Source of the DNA: CAXPZW01 sp049594615
Lineage (GTDB): Bacteria; Bacteroidota; Bacteroidia; Flavobacteriales_D; Sanyastnellaceae
Direction: 5' to 3'
Length of the DNA stretch: 64,000 nt
NCBI GenBank assembly: GCA_049594615.1
Contig: JBMYJR010000006.1
Span: forward strand, 34,887-98,886
The position numbers and the translations under genes are program-made. A model generated the notes under the pieces. The model was not told where the DNA came from and did not search any database. It saw nothing but the letters and a program-made list of their open reading frames with translations. Of the stretch, positions 25,537 through 34,566 are shown piece after piece. How positions within the stretch are numbered: the stretch's first letter is position 1; each line of letters opens with the position of its first letter.

Positions 25537-25671
25537 CTTGTTTTCTAAGGCGATCACCGCGACCTTTCACAGTTCCGGTGTTCATTGAGTGGAACACTTG
25601 CGTTTGCAATTTGTTTTGTCGGTCACGGCGCACGAATTGCGTACTTTTCACTCGCTTTGTGAATCGACGAT

Positions 25672-26919
25672 ATGAGAATTTCTACCCTCCTTTTGGCCCT
25701 ATTTGCGGCCCCTGCCCTGCTCACAGCCCAATGCGACGGCGAGCGCTACCGTGAATTTGTGTTCGACTCGTTTGCCAAGAGCGCGGACATCCTCTACGGT
25801 TCCAACTATGACTTCAACGACAACCTGCAAGACCTCTACCTGGACGTCTACACCCCCAACGGTGACACCGAAACAGCGCGTCCACTTGTGATTTTGGCTC
25901 ACGGCGGCAGCTTCATGTTTGGCGCCAAGGACGGCGAAGACGTCGTCCCCTTGGCCGAAGACCTGACCAAAATGGGCTTTGTGGTGGCCAGCATCCAGTA
26001 CCGCTTGGGCATCAACCTGGTCACCCTCAATTTGGAAGGGACAGCCACAGAAGCGGTGGTGCGCGGGTTCCACGACATGAAGGCTGCCATCCGCTACTTC
26101 CGAAAAGACGTGGCCGAAAACGGCAATAGCTTTGGCATTGATCCCGATCAGATTTACCTCGGCGGAGTTTCAGCAGGCGGGTTCATCACCCTGCACTGCG
26201 GCGCTATGGACCAGGAATCCGAACTCCCCGACTACCTCGATTACACCGACCTCGGCTTGACCGGCGGCATCGAAGGTGACACTGGCAACGAAGGCTACAG
26301 TTCAGAAATCGCCGGACTCTTCAACATTGCAGGCGCCATCAAGGACACCGCTTACATGTCGGCCCAAGATCCACCCATGCTCAACTTCCACGGCACCGAA
26401 GACACCGTAGTACCCTTCGACGCAGACTTACTCTATCTGTTGAGCGCCTTCCCAGTGACCGAAGTAGACGGCTCCAACGCCGTGGCTCAAAAGGCCGACG
26501 AGCTGGGCCTGGTCAACTGCTTTGAGATTTACGAAGGACAAGGACACGTCCCTCACACCTCCAACGAGGCCTACTACGACACCACGCGCAGCATCATTTC
26601 CAACTTCCTCTCCCACTTGGTGTGCGAAAACATTGAACTGGACTGCAGCTACCGCGAGATCCTGGTAGGTGTCGATGAGCAACCACGCACATCCTTGAAG
26701 GTATGGCCCAACCCTGCTACCGATCAGGTTCGTTTGGAACTTCCCGGCACATTGCGCGGAGAATTGTTGGCCATCCGAGATCTGCACGGACGTGTGGTGC
26801 GCTCGTGGCGCGCCAGCAACCTGGTGGAATCCCTGAATGTGTCTGAATTGCCGGCCGGCGTGTACCACGTGGTGGTGGCCGACCGTCCAGAAGTTGGCAC
26901 GCGACTGGTGATCCGCTAA
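25672..26919 (+). CDS. Secreted carboxylesterase-like hydrolase with T9SS type A domain
   Basis: 415 residues; signal peptide MRISTLLLALFAAPALLTAQ. An alpha/beta-hydrolase of the BD-FAE/carboxylesterase group: oxyanion motif HGGSFMFG (from His77), nucleophile elbow GGVSAGG with Ser167, and a late His in YEGQGHVPH near residue 290 as the probable triad His. The last ~75 residues (VWPNPATDQVRLELPG ... GTRLVIR) are a T9SS type A sorting domain. A surface or extracellular esterase is inferred. A TACTTTTC box (25642-25649) lies upstream. Its stop overlaps that of the convergent tadA by three to four bases. Confidence 0.9.
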   Translation: MRISTLLLALFAAPALLTAQCDGERYREFVFDSFAKSADILYGSNYDFNDNLQDLYLDVYTPNGDTETARPLVILAHGGSFMFGAKDGEDVVPLAEDLTKMGFVVASIQYRLGINLVTLNLEGTATEAVVRGFHDMKAAIRYFRKDVAENGNSFGIDPDQIYLGGVSAGGFITLHCGAMDQESELPDYLDYTDLGLTGGIEGDTGNEGYSSEIAGLFNIAGAIKDTAYMSAQDPPMLNFHGTEDTVVPFDADLLYLLSAFPVTEVDGSNAVAQKADELGLVNCFEIYEGQGHVPHTSNEAYYDTTRSIISNFLSHLVCENIELDCSYREILVGVDEQPRTSLKVWPNPATDQVRLELPGTLRGELLAIRDLHGRVVRSWRASNLVESLNVSELPAGVYHVVVADRPEVGTRLVIR

Positions 26920-27380
26920 CGCTTGCGGCGACTGGCAAAGAATGCTTTGAGTAGCGCAGCGCATTCTTCTTCCATCACTCCACCTTTGACCTCGGTCTTG
27001 GGATGCACCACCGGTGGCGCCCCTTCTTCGGCGTGGTATTTTGTGAAGCCCCGTTTGTGGTCGTAAGCCCCAAACACGATGCGCCCCACCCGGGTGTTGA
27101 ACGCCCCTCCTGCGCACATCAAGCACGGCTCAAGGGTGACATACAAGGTGCATTGATCCAAGTACTTACCCCCTAAGAATTCACTCGCCGCGGTATAAGC
27201 TTGCATTTCGGCATGCGCGGTAAAATCGTGCAGGCGCTCAGTGAGGTTGTAGCCCCGAGCGATGACTTGGCCTTGGCAGGTGACCACAGCCCCAACCGGG
27301 ACTTCCTTGGCGTCGTATGCACGTTGGGCCTCGACCAAAGCGAGTTTCATGAAGTGTTCGTCGGTAGGGGGTGCAAGCAT
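26916..27380 (-). CDS. tadA: tRNA adenosine(34) deaminase TadA
   Basis: 154 residues from MLAPPTDEHFM at 27380. Cytidine-deaminase-fold zinc motif HAE (His56, catalytic Glu58) and PCLMC (Cys86, Cys89). The DHKRGF segment near residue 110 is typical of TadA, which converts A34 to inosine in tRNA-Arg(ACG). Related guanine deaminases share the fold but not this context of conserved residues, so TadA is preferred. Confidence 0.93.
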   Translation of the reverse strand: MLAPPTDEHFMKLALVEAQRAYDAKEVPVGAVVTCQGQVIARGYNLTERLHDFTAHAEMQAYTAASEFLGGKYLDQCTLYVTLEPCLMCAGGAFNTRVGRIVFGAYDHKRGFTKYHAEEGAPPVVHPKTEVKGGVMEEECAALLKAFFASRRKR

Positions 27381-27717
27381 GGAAGCGAAATTCGAAAAAA
27401 ATTGGGCCGTATACAGCATCGGCTTGTGACACGCACCATGCTCCATACCGCCTCCTCCTTCCCGGATTGACCCCCAAAGCCCCTTTTCCCCCTCCTACTT
27501 TTCGCAGCTCCAGCCTATATGCTGGCCCAGCGCCTTCAATTTGGGCCACTCGCATATACACCTGTTGTGCTTCGCGCTTGGAATACGGCTGGGCAATTGG
27601 TGGTGGAACCTGCGTTGGACTTGCCTCAAGGCCAGCATCGCATTGCGCTCAGAACTGCAGGTGTTAAGTGTGGAACAAGGGGAGAACACTTGGCAATGCG
27701 AAGCGGTGGTCCGTTGC
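27381..27717. other. 337-base gap, no gene recognised
   Basis: Between tadA and the glycosyltransferase. A box TACTTTTC (27496-27503) and an ATG at 27519 on the plus strand open a 91-codon frame (MLAQRLQFGPLAYTP...), but it runs far into antisense of the glycosyltransferase and has no similarity I can name. A gene relic is possible. Confidence 0.3.
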
Positions 27718-28761
27718 TCAGAGTGCGTCGTACCACGCACGCAGCCACGTGTTGTTTGGTTGGATGTGTGGCGTCTCCTGCGCCAATGGCGTGAGCGCTG
27801 TGCGGTGCAGATGCTTACGGCGAATTTGCTTGAACCAACCCTTGGCCTCTAAGTAGTCCCCAAGGTATTCCTGTTCGTACTGGCCCGGGGTGGGCATGAG
27901 CCAAGCACTGCGGCCCAACGCCACCAAATCCATGATGGTAGAGTAACCCGCAGTGGCCAGGATGTTCTTGCTGCGTGCGACCCACGCCACAAACTCCACA
28001 TCCGTTGGATGAGCCACCGACTCAATGTGGGAAGGCAAGCAGGTGCGGGTACCCGGCAATCCTCGTAGCAAGACAACCCGCCCTTCCGTCCGATCAAACT
28101 TCTCGAGTACGGCTTCCTCACTTTTGCGGCGTTGGCCTTCGGGACCGCTCAGCAGCACCAACCAATCCACATCACGTTCGCGTGCTGGCGCCGGGGCTTC
28201 AAATCGTGATAGGGGGCCGATGAACTGTACATGTTCCGGAGCATGTTTGGGGGCTGAAAGGCGACCCGCCAACGCATTGGGGCCTGAAAAATCGGGCACC
28301 CATACCGCTTCAAACTCATTGTAGATGGAGTTGAGTTTGCGCTTGACCCAACGGTTGACCGCGGTGGGAACCAATGGCATCAGCTGGTGGGTGATGAGCA
28401 CCGAGTGCGGGTGCGCGTCCAGGCCGTAGCGGTTGTCTGAAATGACCCCGTCAAAATGGCGTCCGTTCAACAATTCATACAACCACAGGCGCTCTTCTTG
28501 GATGGTCTTGAGCATCCCGGGAACTTGAAAGGTGATGTCCAATACCACGCTTTTGCCCGAATAGGTGATGCCGTAGGCGGGGACATCCAAGTGCTCCAAA
28601 TGCGGGAAAGCAGCTTCCAAGAACTTGCGACCACGCCCTGTAGAGGCCAGCACCACCTCGGCGCCCCACGCCTCCAACTGGCGAATGATGGGCACGCAGC
28701 GCGTGGCGTGTCCCATGCCCCAATCCAAGGGCGAAAGCAGAATGCGTTTTGAGGCGGCCAT
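27718..28761 (-). CDS. GT-B glycosyltransferase, MurG/family 28-like
   Basis: 347 residues from MAASKRILLSPLDWGMGHATR at 28761. The N-terminal LLSPLDWGMGHATRCVPIIRQL resembles the GxGGH-type acceptor loop of GT28 enzymes. The C-terminal half has VEFVAWVARSKNILATAGYSTIMDLVALGRSAWLMPTPGQYEQEYLGDYL, a nucleotide-sugar-binding stretch of the MurG/UDP-GlcNAc type. Members of this group in Bacteroidota are annotated only as glycosyltransferases; substrate unknown. A cytoplasmic, membrane-associated enzyme is expected. It is divergent from tatD with 39 bases between starts. Confidence 0.82.
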   Translation of the reverse strand: MAASKRILLSPLDWGMGHATRCVPIIRQLEAWGAEVVLASTGRGRKFLEAAFPHLEHLDVPAYGITYSGKSVVLDITFQVPGMLKTIQEERLWLYELLNGRHFDGVISDNRYGLDAHPHSVLITHQLMPLVPTAVNRWVKRKLNSIYNEFEAVWVPDFSGPNALAGRLSAPKHAPEHVQFIGPLSRFEAPAPARERDVDWLVLLSGPEGQRRKSEEAVLEKFDRTEGRVVLLRGLPGTRTCLPSHIESVAHPTDVEFVAWVARSKNILATAGYSTIMDLVALGRSAWLMPTPGQYEQEYLGDYLEAKGWFKQIRRKHLHRTALTPLAQETPHIQPNNTWLRAWYDAL

Positions 28762-28788
28762 ACGGCTGCGAAGTTCCCCAATTCCCCG

Positions 28789-28796
28789 CATTTTTG
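28789..28796 (+). promoter_or_regulatory. Near-consensus -7 box CATTTTTG of tatD
   Basis: One mismatch from TAnnTTTG; the tatD ATG begins five bases later. Confidence 0.4.
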
Positions 28797-28800
28797 CGCC

Positions 28801-29571
28801 ATGGAATGGATCGACACCCACGCCCATTTGTACTTACCCCAATTCGACGAGGACCGCGACGCGGTGCTGGACGACGCAGCAAGCAAGGGCATCCACCGCA
28901 TTTACTTGCCCAACATCGACCTGGAATCGATTGGTCCTATGCACGCCCTGTGTGATGCCCGGCCCGCGCAATGCTTCCCTATGATGGGGCTGCACCCGTG
29001 CTCGGTGCAGGAAGGGTTTGAACAAATGCTGGACGAAATGCGTACCTGGTTTGACAAGCGTGCCTATGCCGCTGTGGGCGAAATCGGCATCGACCTCTAT
29101 TGGGACAAGAGCACCTTGGCCATCCAGCAAGAGGCCTTCCGCATCCAAATCGGTTGGGCCAAGGAGTTGGGACTGCCTATTGTGATCCACGCCCGCGAGT
29201 CCTTTGAGGAGATATTTGAAATCGTCGACGAGCTCAACGACGAACGCCTCACCGGCATCTTCCACTGCTTTACCGGCACCCGCGAGCAAGCCCAGCACAT
29301 CATTGATTACGGCGGATTCAAGCTGGGCATCGGCGGAGTACTCACCTTCAAGAAATCAGGACTCGATGCCACCCTTGCTGACGTCCCACTCGAACATCTG
29401 GTGTTGGAAACCGACGCTCCTTACTTGGCACCTACCCCCTTCCGTGGCAAACGCAACGAGACGCCTTACATGCTGCACGTGGCCGAGCGCTTGGCACAGG
29501 TACATACTGTTTCTCTTGAAGAAGTGGCCCGCCTGACTTCGGCAGGTGCCCGCGACCTGTTTGCGCTATAA
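28801..29571 (+). CDS. tatD: TatD-family metal-dependent DNase/deoxyribonuclease
   Basis: 256 residues. Metal-binding residues are at the expected points: DTHAHLYL (residues 4-11), GEIGIDLYWD (Glu about 91), PIVIHARESFEE (His about 126), IFHCFTGT (His about 152) and VLETDAPYLAP (Asp about 202). TatD proteins are TIM-barrel 3'-5' exonucleases or D-aminoacyl-like hydrolases of the amidohydrolase superfamily. Placed upstream of ansA and the exb operon, a neighbourhood often conserved in Bacteroidota. Confidence 0.93.
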   Translation: MEWIDTHAHLYLPQFDEDRDAVLDDAASKGIHRIYLPNIDLESIGPMHALCDARPAQCFPMMGLHPCSVQEGFEQMLDEMRTWFDKRAYAAVGEIGIDLYWDKSTLAIQQEAFRIQIGWAKELGLPIVIHARESFEEIFEIVDELNDERLTGIFHCFTGTREQAQHIIDYGGFKLGIGGVLTFKKSGLDATLADVPLEHLVLETDAPYLAPTPFRGKRNETPYMLHVAERLAQVHTVSLEEVARLTSAGARDLFAL

Positions 29572-29592
29572 ACCAACACCTATCTTGCGCCC

Positions 29593-30621
29593 ATGATCCT
29601 CGCCCGACCCCGCGTATTGCTGCTGTATACCGGCGGCACCATTGGCATGACCGAGCATCCGGAATCCGGAGCGTTGGTGCCGTTGGACTTCGACAACCTC
29701 GAGGCCCTGCTGCCCGAGCTGCGCCGCCTGGAGGTGGACCTCGAAGTCATGGAACTTCCTGCTCAGGACAGTTCCAACATCGGTCCGACCCATTGGCTGC
29801 AAATGGCCAACACCGTGAAACAAGCCTATGCCCACTTTGACGGATTTGTGCTGCTGCACGGCACCGACACCATGGCCTACACCGCATCGGCACTGAGTTT
29901 TCTGTTCGAAAACCTGGGCAAGCCCGTGGTTGTGACTGGATCGCAGCTTCCGTTGGGCAAACTGCGCACCGATGGCGTGGAGAACATGATCACCGCCATC
30001 CAAATCGCAGCAGACAGGCACGTGCAAGAAGTGTGCGTGTACTTTGGTTCAAAACTCTACCGCGGCAACCGCACCCACAAGCACAACACCGAGCATTTTG
30101 ACGCCATCGACTCGCCCAACCTTGCTCCGTTGGCCGAAGCCGGCATCCATTTGCGGTACAATGACGCCGAGCTCATCACCGCAGACACGCAACAATTCAA
30201 AGTGCATTCGCAGCTCGATGCACGCGTTGGACTGGTAAAATTTTACCCTGGCATGCCCACCTCATTGCTGCAGGCGCAATTGTCCTCTGAAGCCGTACAA
30301 GTGGTGGTGCTGGAAACCTTTGGCAGCGGCAATGTGCCTTCGGACCCTGGCACCTTGGATGCCCTTACCCGGGCGGTGGACAGTGGCAAGTGGTTGGTGA
30401 ACATCACCCAATGCGCCACGGGTTTTGTGGAGCAGGGGCTGTACGAGACCTCTTCTGCCTTGGACAAACTGGGGATTACCCCCGGCGCAGACCTTACCAC
30501 CGAGGCAGCCATCACCAAGTCGATGTGGCTGTTGACATGGTGTGAAACCCACGTCGAATTTGAACGCGCGTTTTTGCACTCCCACCGCGGGGAGTTGACC
30601 AATTTCTCGGTCCTGAAATAG
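29593..30621 (+). CDS. ansA: Type I (cytoplasmic) L-asparaginase
   Basis: 342 residues without signal peptide. The first nucleophilic Thr is in YTGGTIGM (Thr16) and the second catalytic block is HGTDTMAYTAS (Thr about 95, with the Asp). A later Lys in VTGSQLPLG..RTDG region completes the active site. It hydrolyses asparagine to aspartate and ammonia. Absence of an export signal marks the type I enzyme. tatD is 21 bases upstream, so they are probably co-transcribed. Confidence 0.94.
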   Translation: MILARPRVLLLYTGGTIGMTEHPESGALVPLDFDNLEALLPELRRLEVDLEVMELPAQDSSNIGPTHWLQMANTVKQAYAHFDGFVLLHGTDTMAYTASALSFLFENLGKPVVVTGSQLPLGKLRTDGVENMITAIQIAADRHVQEVCVYFGSKLYRGNRTHKHNTEHFDAIDSPNLAPLAEAGIHLRYNDAELITADTQQFKVHSQLDARVGLVKFYPGMPTSLLQAQLSSEAVQVVVLETFGSGNVPSDPGTLDALTRAVDSGKWLVNITQCATGFVEQGLYETSSALDKLGITPGADLTTEAAITKSMWLLTWCETHVEFERAFLHSHRGELTNFSVLK

Positions 30622-30784
30622 CAGGATTTACAGGGAATGACGTATGTAAATTTTCGTATTTTGCCCCGCGTTTTTCGGCCCGTTAAACGTGCGTGTTGGA
30701 GCGATTTTTTCAACTTCGCTTCTGCTGATTTCGCACCATTATTGTGGTGTTGTTTTCGACGGCTCGCAGCTGTTTAACGGCAAA

Positions 30785-30868
30785 GGAGAGGTGGCTGAGT
30801 GGCTTAAAGCGCACGCCTGGAAAGCGTGTTTCCGTAAGGAAGCAGGGGTTCGAATCCCCTTCTCTCCG
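30785..30868 (+). tRNA. tRNA-Ser(GGA)
   Basis: Full cloverleaf: acceptor GGAGAGG/TCTCTCC (one G-U), D-arm GCTGAGTGGCTTAAAGC, anticodon stem CACGC/GCGTG with loop CTGGAAA (anticodon GGA), a long class II variable arm (TTTCCGTAAGGAAGC) and T-arm AGGGGTTCGAATCCCCT. The discriminator base is G and CCA is not encoded. It lies 92 bases before the exbB-like gene. Confidence 0.97.
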
Positions 30869-30960
30869 CAACAAATTGAAATACCCGGCAACGCCGGACA
30901 ACCTAGAACCTGTAGACCGCCACAACGGCGGAAGCGAAAGAAAAACCAGTACGTAGCACC

Positions 30961-31779
30961 ATGAAAAAGCTATTCGCATTCCTGGCCATTGCGGCCCTCA
31001 TGATTTCGGTACCGGCTTCGGCCACTTACACCACCGAGGTCGTGAACGATTCAGAAACTGTCCTTGTTGCCGGCGACGACGCCCCGGTTTTCGCCCAGAA
31101 CGAAACCCCTGCTGATGCCGGTGAGCCCGAGCAAGTAGTGGAAGGCCTCGACGCGCAAATCAAGCGTTACTTCATCGAAGGTGGTCCCCTGTTTATGGCG
31201 ATGGTATTGATCTGTTTGATCCTGGGTCTGGCCCTGTGCATCGAGCGCATCATCTACCTCAACCTGTCAACCACCAACACCCGCAAGCTCCTCAACAACG
31301 TAGAGGATGCCCTGAACACCGGCGGTGTTGAAGCGGCTAAAGAAGTGTGTCGCAACACCTCAGGTCCTGTGGCTTCGATCTTCTACCAAGGCCTCGACCG
31401 TTCGGCTTCGGGCATCGAAGACGTAGAAAAGTCGATCGAGCAATATGGCGGTGTACAAATGGGTCTGCTCGAGCGCGGCCTGTCTTGGATCTCGCTGTTC
31501 ATCGCGATTGCACCAATGCTTGGCTTCCTCGGTACGGTAATCGGTATGATCGAGGCCTTCTCGGACATCCAGGCTGCGGGTACCATGTCTGCAACCATTG
31601 TAGCGGGCGGTATTAAGGTGGCACTGATCACCACTGTATCGGGTCTGATCGTAGCGATTATCCTCCAGATCTTCTACAACTACATCCTGTCGAAAATCGA
31701 CGGCATCATCCTCGACATGGAGGACGCGTCTATCTCTATGGTAGACATGCTTTACAAGAAGCAAGTAGCCGGTAACTAA
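30961..31779 (+). CDS. exbB: MotA/TolQ/ExbB proton-channel protein
   Basis: 272 residues. An N-terminal hydrophobic segment (MKKLFAFLAIAALMISVPASA) precedes an acidic periplasmic linker, then a helix at about 78-98, and the conserved TolQ/ExbB core (GLSWISLFIAIAPMLGFLGTVIGMIEAFSDI, about 175-205; GGIKVALITTVSGLIVAIILQIFYN, about 218-242) with the pore-lining Thr residues. The signal-like first segment makes it longer than E. coli ExbB, as usual in Bacteroidota. With the two ExbD proteins downstream it should form a proton-driven motor energising TonB-type transport or gliding-related functions. Confidence 0.94.
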   Translation: MKKLFAFLAIAALMISVPASATYTTEVVNDSETVLVAGDDAPVFAQNETPADAGEPEQVVEGLDAQIKRYFIEGGPLFMAMVLICLILGLALCIERIIYLNLSTTNTRKLLNNVEDALNTGGVEAAKEVCRNTSGPVASIFYQGLDRSASGIEDVEKSIEQYGGVQMGLLERGLSWISLFIAIAPMLGFLGTVIGMIEAFSDIQAAGTMSATIVAGGIKVALITTVSGLIVAIILQIFYNYILSKIDGIILDMEDASISMVDMLYKKQVAGN

Positions 31780-31799
31780 TTCCAAAAGCAACAGTCAAG

Positions 31800-32315
31800 A
31801 TGAAAGCAATCAACATCGGACTGGGTGCGCTGCGGGCAATCCTTGCAGTGGCGGGTGTGATCCTTACGTTCGTACTCGTCTCTCGCTGGACCCCGGAATT
31901 GGAGACGGAACGCAAAGCGACCGAAACCCTTGCCTTCCTCGGCAAGCACTCAGAAATTGACACGCCGCTCACGGCGACCATGAACCTTACGTTCTTCATG
32001 CTGGCGGCCTGTGCTGCAGCAGCCATCATCTTCGGCATCATTGCCGTGGCACAAAACCCCAAGCGCAACCTTCGCGCAATCGCGGGCATTGTGTTGGTGG
32101 CAGCCATTGTGGGCATTGGCTACTCGATGGCCTCTGACTCAGTGATGCACGGCTACTGGAATGCAGGATCGATCAGTAAACTGGGCATTGGCCTGGAAGA
32201 TCAAACCGCACCGGTGTCCAAGTACTCTGGCATGGGGCTGATCAGTTTCTACATCCTGCTGGGCATTACCCTGCTGAGTGTGGTGTACCTGGAAGTGAGC
32301 AAAATCTTCAAGTAA
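31800..32315 (+). CDS. Four-helix membrane protein of the exb operon, function unknown
   Basis: 171 residues with four predicted membrane helices (about residues 8-27, 60-82, 92-108, 145-167). The gene lies between exbB and the first exbD (21 and 1 bases), a position that is conserved in many Bacteroidota exb clusters, so it may be an accessory of the motor. I do not recognise a named domain. Confidence 0.82.
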   Translation: MKAINIGLGALRAILAVAGVILTFVLVSRWTPELETERKATETLAFLGKHSEIDTPLTATMNLTFFMLAACAAAAIIFGIIAVAQNPKRNLRAIAGIVLVAAIVGIGYSMASDSVMHGYWNAGSISKLGIGLEDQTAPVSKYSGMGLISFYILLGITLLSVVYLEVSKIFK

Positions 32316-32316
32316 T

Positions 32317-33096
32317 ATGCCCAGAAGAGAAACCCCACAGATCAATGCAGGCTCGATGGCGGACATCGCCTTCCTGCTGCTGGTCTTCTTTTTGATGGTG
32401 ACACAGATCGCCACAGAAGAGGGGATCCTGCGGCAGTTGCCCCCACCCGTTCCGCCGGACTTCGAAGCCCCGGACGTGAAGCAAAAAGACGTGTTCGTTG
32501 TACTGGTGAACGCGAAAGATGAGCTTCTGGTGGAAGGTGAGTTTATGGAAATCAAAGACCTGAAGGACGCCGCGATTGAATTCCTGGTGTGCAACGGTGT
32601 GTTTGAAGACCTGCCCGTCAAAGAAGACTTCCCTGAGCGCAAATGGGTGCGTAAAGCCGAAGTCAAGCAACGCATCGATGAGACCAAGGCTTTGATTGCC
32701 ACGGCCCCCACCGATGACCACCGCAAGAGCTATGAAAGCACCCTGAAAAAACTGGAACGCAAGATGTACGCCATCGAATACTTCGGCGGAGAGTACAAAG
32801 AGCTTCCAGGTTCGGCGCTGATTTCGATGAAGAACCACAACCAGACCGGTTACGAGCGCTACATCGAGGTACAGAACGAACTCCAGAGTGCGATCAACGA
32901 GCTGCGTGACGACCTCTGTCTGGAGCACTTTGGTATGACCTACAAAGAGCTGTACGACGAGTACGAGCGCAAGAAGAACGACGACGATCCGTCGGTGGAG
33001 GAGCTACAAAACCGGGTATACGCCGTTTGGGCGGTATTCCCGCAGCGTATCTCTGAGGCCGAGCCGGAGAAGTCGGTTCAATACGAAACCCCTTAA
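32317..33096 (+). CDS. exbD: ExbD/TolR-family protein with a long insertion
   Basis: 259 residues. A short basic N-terminus (MPRRETPQINAGSMADIAFLLLVFFLMVT) contains the single membrane helix with the essential Asp (Asp16 in SMADIAF). The periplasmic domain is about twice the usual ExbD length because of a charged, coiled-coil-like insertion at about residues 95-165. This enlarged form occurs in Bacteroidota. It is expected to dimerise and couple proton flow through ExbB to periplasmic work. Note that its start is one base after the previous stop. Confidence 0.9.
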   Translation: MPRRETPQINAGSMADIAFLLLVFFLMVTQIATEEGILRQLPPPVPPDFEAPDVKQKDVFVVLVNAKDELLVEGEFMEIKDLKDAAIEFLVCNGVFEDLPVKEDFPERKWVRKAEVKQRIDETKALIATAPTDDHRKSYESTLKKLERKMYAIEYFGGEYKELPGSALISMKNHNQTGYERYIEVQNELQSAINELRDDLCLEHFGMTYKELYDEYERKKNDDDPSVEELQNRVYAVWAVFPQRISEAEPEKSVQYETP

Positions 33097-33107
33097 TCCT
33101 TTTTACC

Positions 33108-33575
33108 ATGGCGAAATTCACCAAGAAGAAAAAGAAGGGGATGGACGAAATCTCGACCGCCTCGCTGCCGGACATTGTATTCATGCTGCTGTTCTTCTTT
33201 ATGCTGGTAACAGTATTGAAGAGCGAGGAGCCGCTGGTAAATGTCAGCACCCCAAAGGCGTCCGAGTTGACCAACATTGAACAGAAAACCCTGGTGAAGT
33301 ACATCAACATCGGATCGCCCATCAACAAGGAGCTGTATGGCGATGTCCCTGTGTTGCAACTGAACGATGCCATTGCTTCGGTTGACGATGTACAAATTTG
33401 GGTGTCCCAGAAACGAGGCGAGCTCGCCGAAAACGAGCAAAGCAAAATGATCGTTTCGATGAAAGTGGACCGCGAGGTGAAGATGGGCATTGTGACCGAC
33501 GTGAAGCAGGAGCTTCGCAAGGCCAATGCACTCAAGATCCTCTACGCTACCGGAAAGGGCGAACGCACGAAATAA
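33108..33575 (+). CDS. exbD: ExbD/TolR-family protein, short form
   Basis: 155 residues: Lys-rich cytoplasmic tail (MAKFTKKKKKGMDEISTAS), one membrane helix with the key Asp in SLPDIVFMLLFFFMLVT, and a compact periplasmic domain ending with VGIVTDVKQELRKANALKILYATGK-like features of the family. Together with the longer ExbD it forms the two-ExbD arrangement seen in Bacteroidota. The operon ends at a perfect hairpin terminator 22 bases after the stop. Confidence 0.92.
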   Translation: MAKFTKKKKKGMDEISTASLPDIVFMLLFFFMLVTVLKSEEPLVNVSTPKASELTNIEQKTLVKYINIGSPINKELYGDVPVLQLNDAIASVDDVQIWVSQKRGELAENEQSKMIVSMKVDREVKMGIVTDVKQELRKANALKILYATGKGERTK

Positions 33576-33596
33576 TCAGCACCAGAGCTGAATCAG

Positions 33597-33624
33597 AAAG
33601 GGAGTCTTCGGACTCCCTTTTTTT
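33597..33624. terminator. Strong bidirectional terminator with UUCG loop
   Basis: AAAGGGAGTC-TTCG-GACTCCCTTT, a perfect 10-bp stem with the stable UUCG tetraloop, followed by a T tract; placed between the convergent exbD and dehydrogenase genes, whose TAA stop lies in the T tract. Confidence 0.92.
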
Positions 33625-34564
33625 ATGCGGGAAATTGCGCCTCGATCTTATCGGCCAGTACCGCCGAAAGCTTGAGGTAAGACTCGGTGGTCCAACCGGC
33701 CACATGCGGGCTCAACAAGGTTCTAGGTGATTGTAGGAGGTATTGAAAGGCTTCCGGAAGGTCAGCAGTATTGAGCTGCTCAAACGAGCGCTTCTCGTAC
33801 TCGTACACGTCCAAGCAAGCACCTTCCACCTTCCCCGACTTCATGGCGGATACCAATCCCGCGGTATCAAGTGTTTTGCCGCGGCCGGTGTTGATCACCG
33901 TCAGTGGTTTGGCAAAGCCGTTCAAGAAAGCAGCGTTCACAAAATGGTCGTTGCCAGGACGCTGATCAATGTGCACCGAGAGAACGTCAGCCTCACGCTG
34001 CAAGGTGTCCAAATCCACTTCCTCGACCTTTCCTTCTGCAAACCCCAGTTTGAATTTATCGTGCGCCACAATACGCACACCGAGCCCCACCAGCTTCTGC
34101 GCAAACGCACTGCCCATGCGGCCATAGCCCAAGATGCCCACAGTCTTGCCGCTGAGCTCGCGCCCGCGGTTGGCCTCTCGGCGCCAAATGCCTTGACGCA
34201 TTTCGACGTCGCCTTCGCGCAAGCGGTTCCACAAGGCCAGGAGCATGCCCAAGGCGTGCTCCCCCACTGCATCGCGGTTGCCCTCTGCAGCACTGTGCAC
34301 AACAATTCCGCGGCTTTTGCAATAAGTCAGATCGATGTTCTCCAGGCCTGCACCACTGCGGGCAAGGAACTTGAGCTGCGTGCAGGTATCCAAAAAGGCG
34401 GCTTGCATGGGGATGCGGCTGCGGATGACGATGCCGTCCCAGGTAGCGCTTTCCTCCTCGAGTTTTGCTTGGGATTGGGTGGTGCGCTCCAGACAAGTCC
34501 AGCCGCGGGCCTCCATGCGCTCGATGAGCAACGGATGCACGGTATCCAAAAAGGCGATGCGCAT
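33623..34564 (-). CDS. D-2-hydroxyacid dehydrogenase, NAD-dependent
   Basis: 313 residues. Rossmann motif TVGILGYGRMGSAFAQKL near residue 140, substrate Arg expected in VINTGRGKTLD near 230, Glu in the VEGACLDVYEYE region and His in LLSPHVAGW near 290. This matches the family of phosphoglycerate/lactate/glycerate dehydrogenases. Without regulatory ACT domain it could be a 3-phosphoglycerate dehydrogenase or hydroxypyruvate reductase; not decidable. Co-transcribed with mgtE upstream (two bases apart). Confidence 0.9.
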   Translation of the reverse strand: MRIAFLDTVHPLLIERMEARGWTCLERTTQSQAKLEEESATWDGIVIRSRIPMQAAFLDTCTQLKFLARSGAGLENIDLTYCKSRGIVVHSAAEGNRDAVGEHALGMLLALWNRLREGDVEMRQGIWRREANRGRELSGKTVGILGYGRMGSAFAQKLVGLGVRIVAHDKFKLGFAEGKVEEVDLDTLQREADVLSVHIDQRPGNDHFVNAAFLNGFAKPLTVINTGRGKTLDTAGLVSAMKSGKVEGACLDVYEYEKRSFEQLNTADLPEAFQYLLQSPRTLLSPHVAGWTTESYLKLSAVLADKIEAQFPA

Positions 34565-34566
34565 GG

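Noticed and set aside
30689..30964. Open frames spanning tRNA-Ser
   Set aside because: They translate the tRNA itself (phrases such as GVRIPFSP and EGDSNPCF are known artefacts of tRNA genes).
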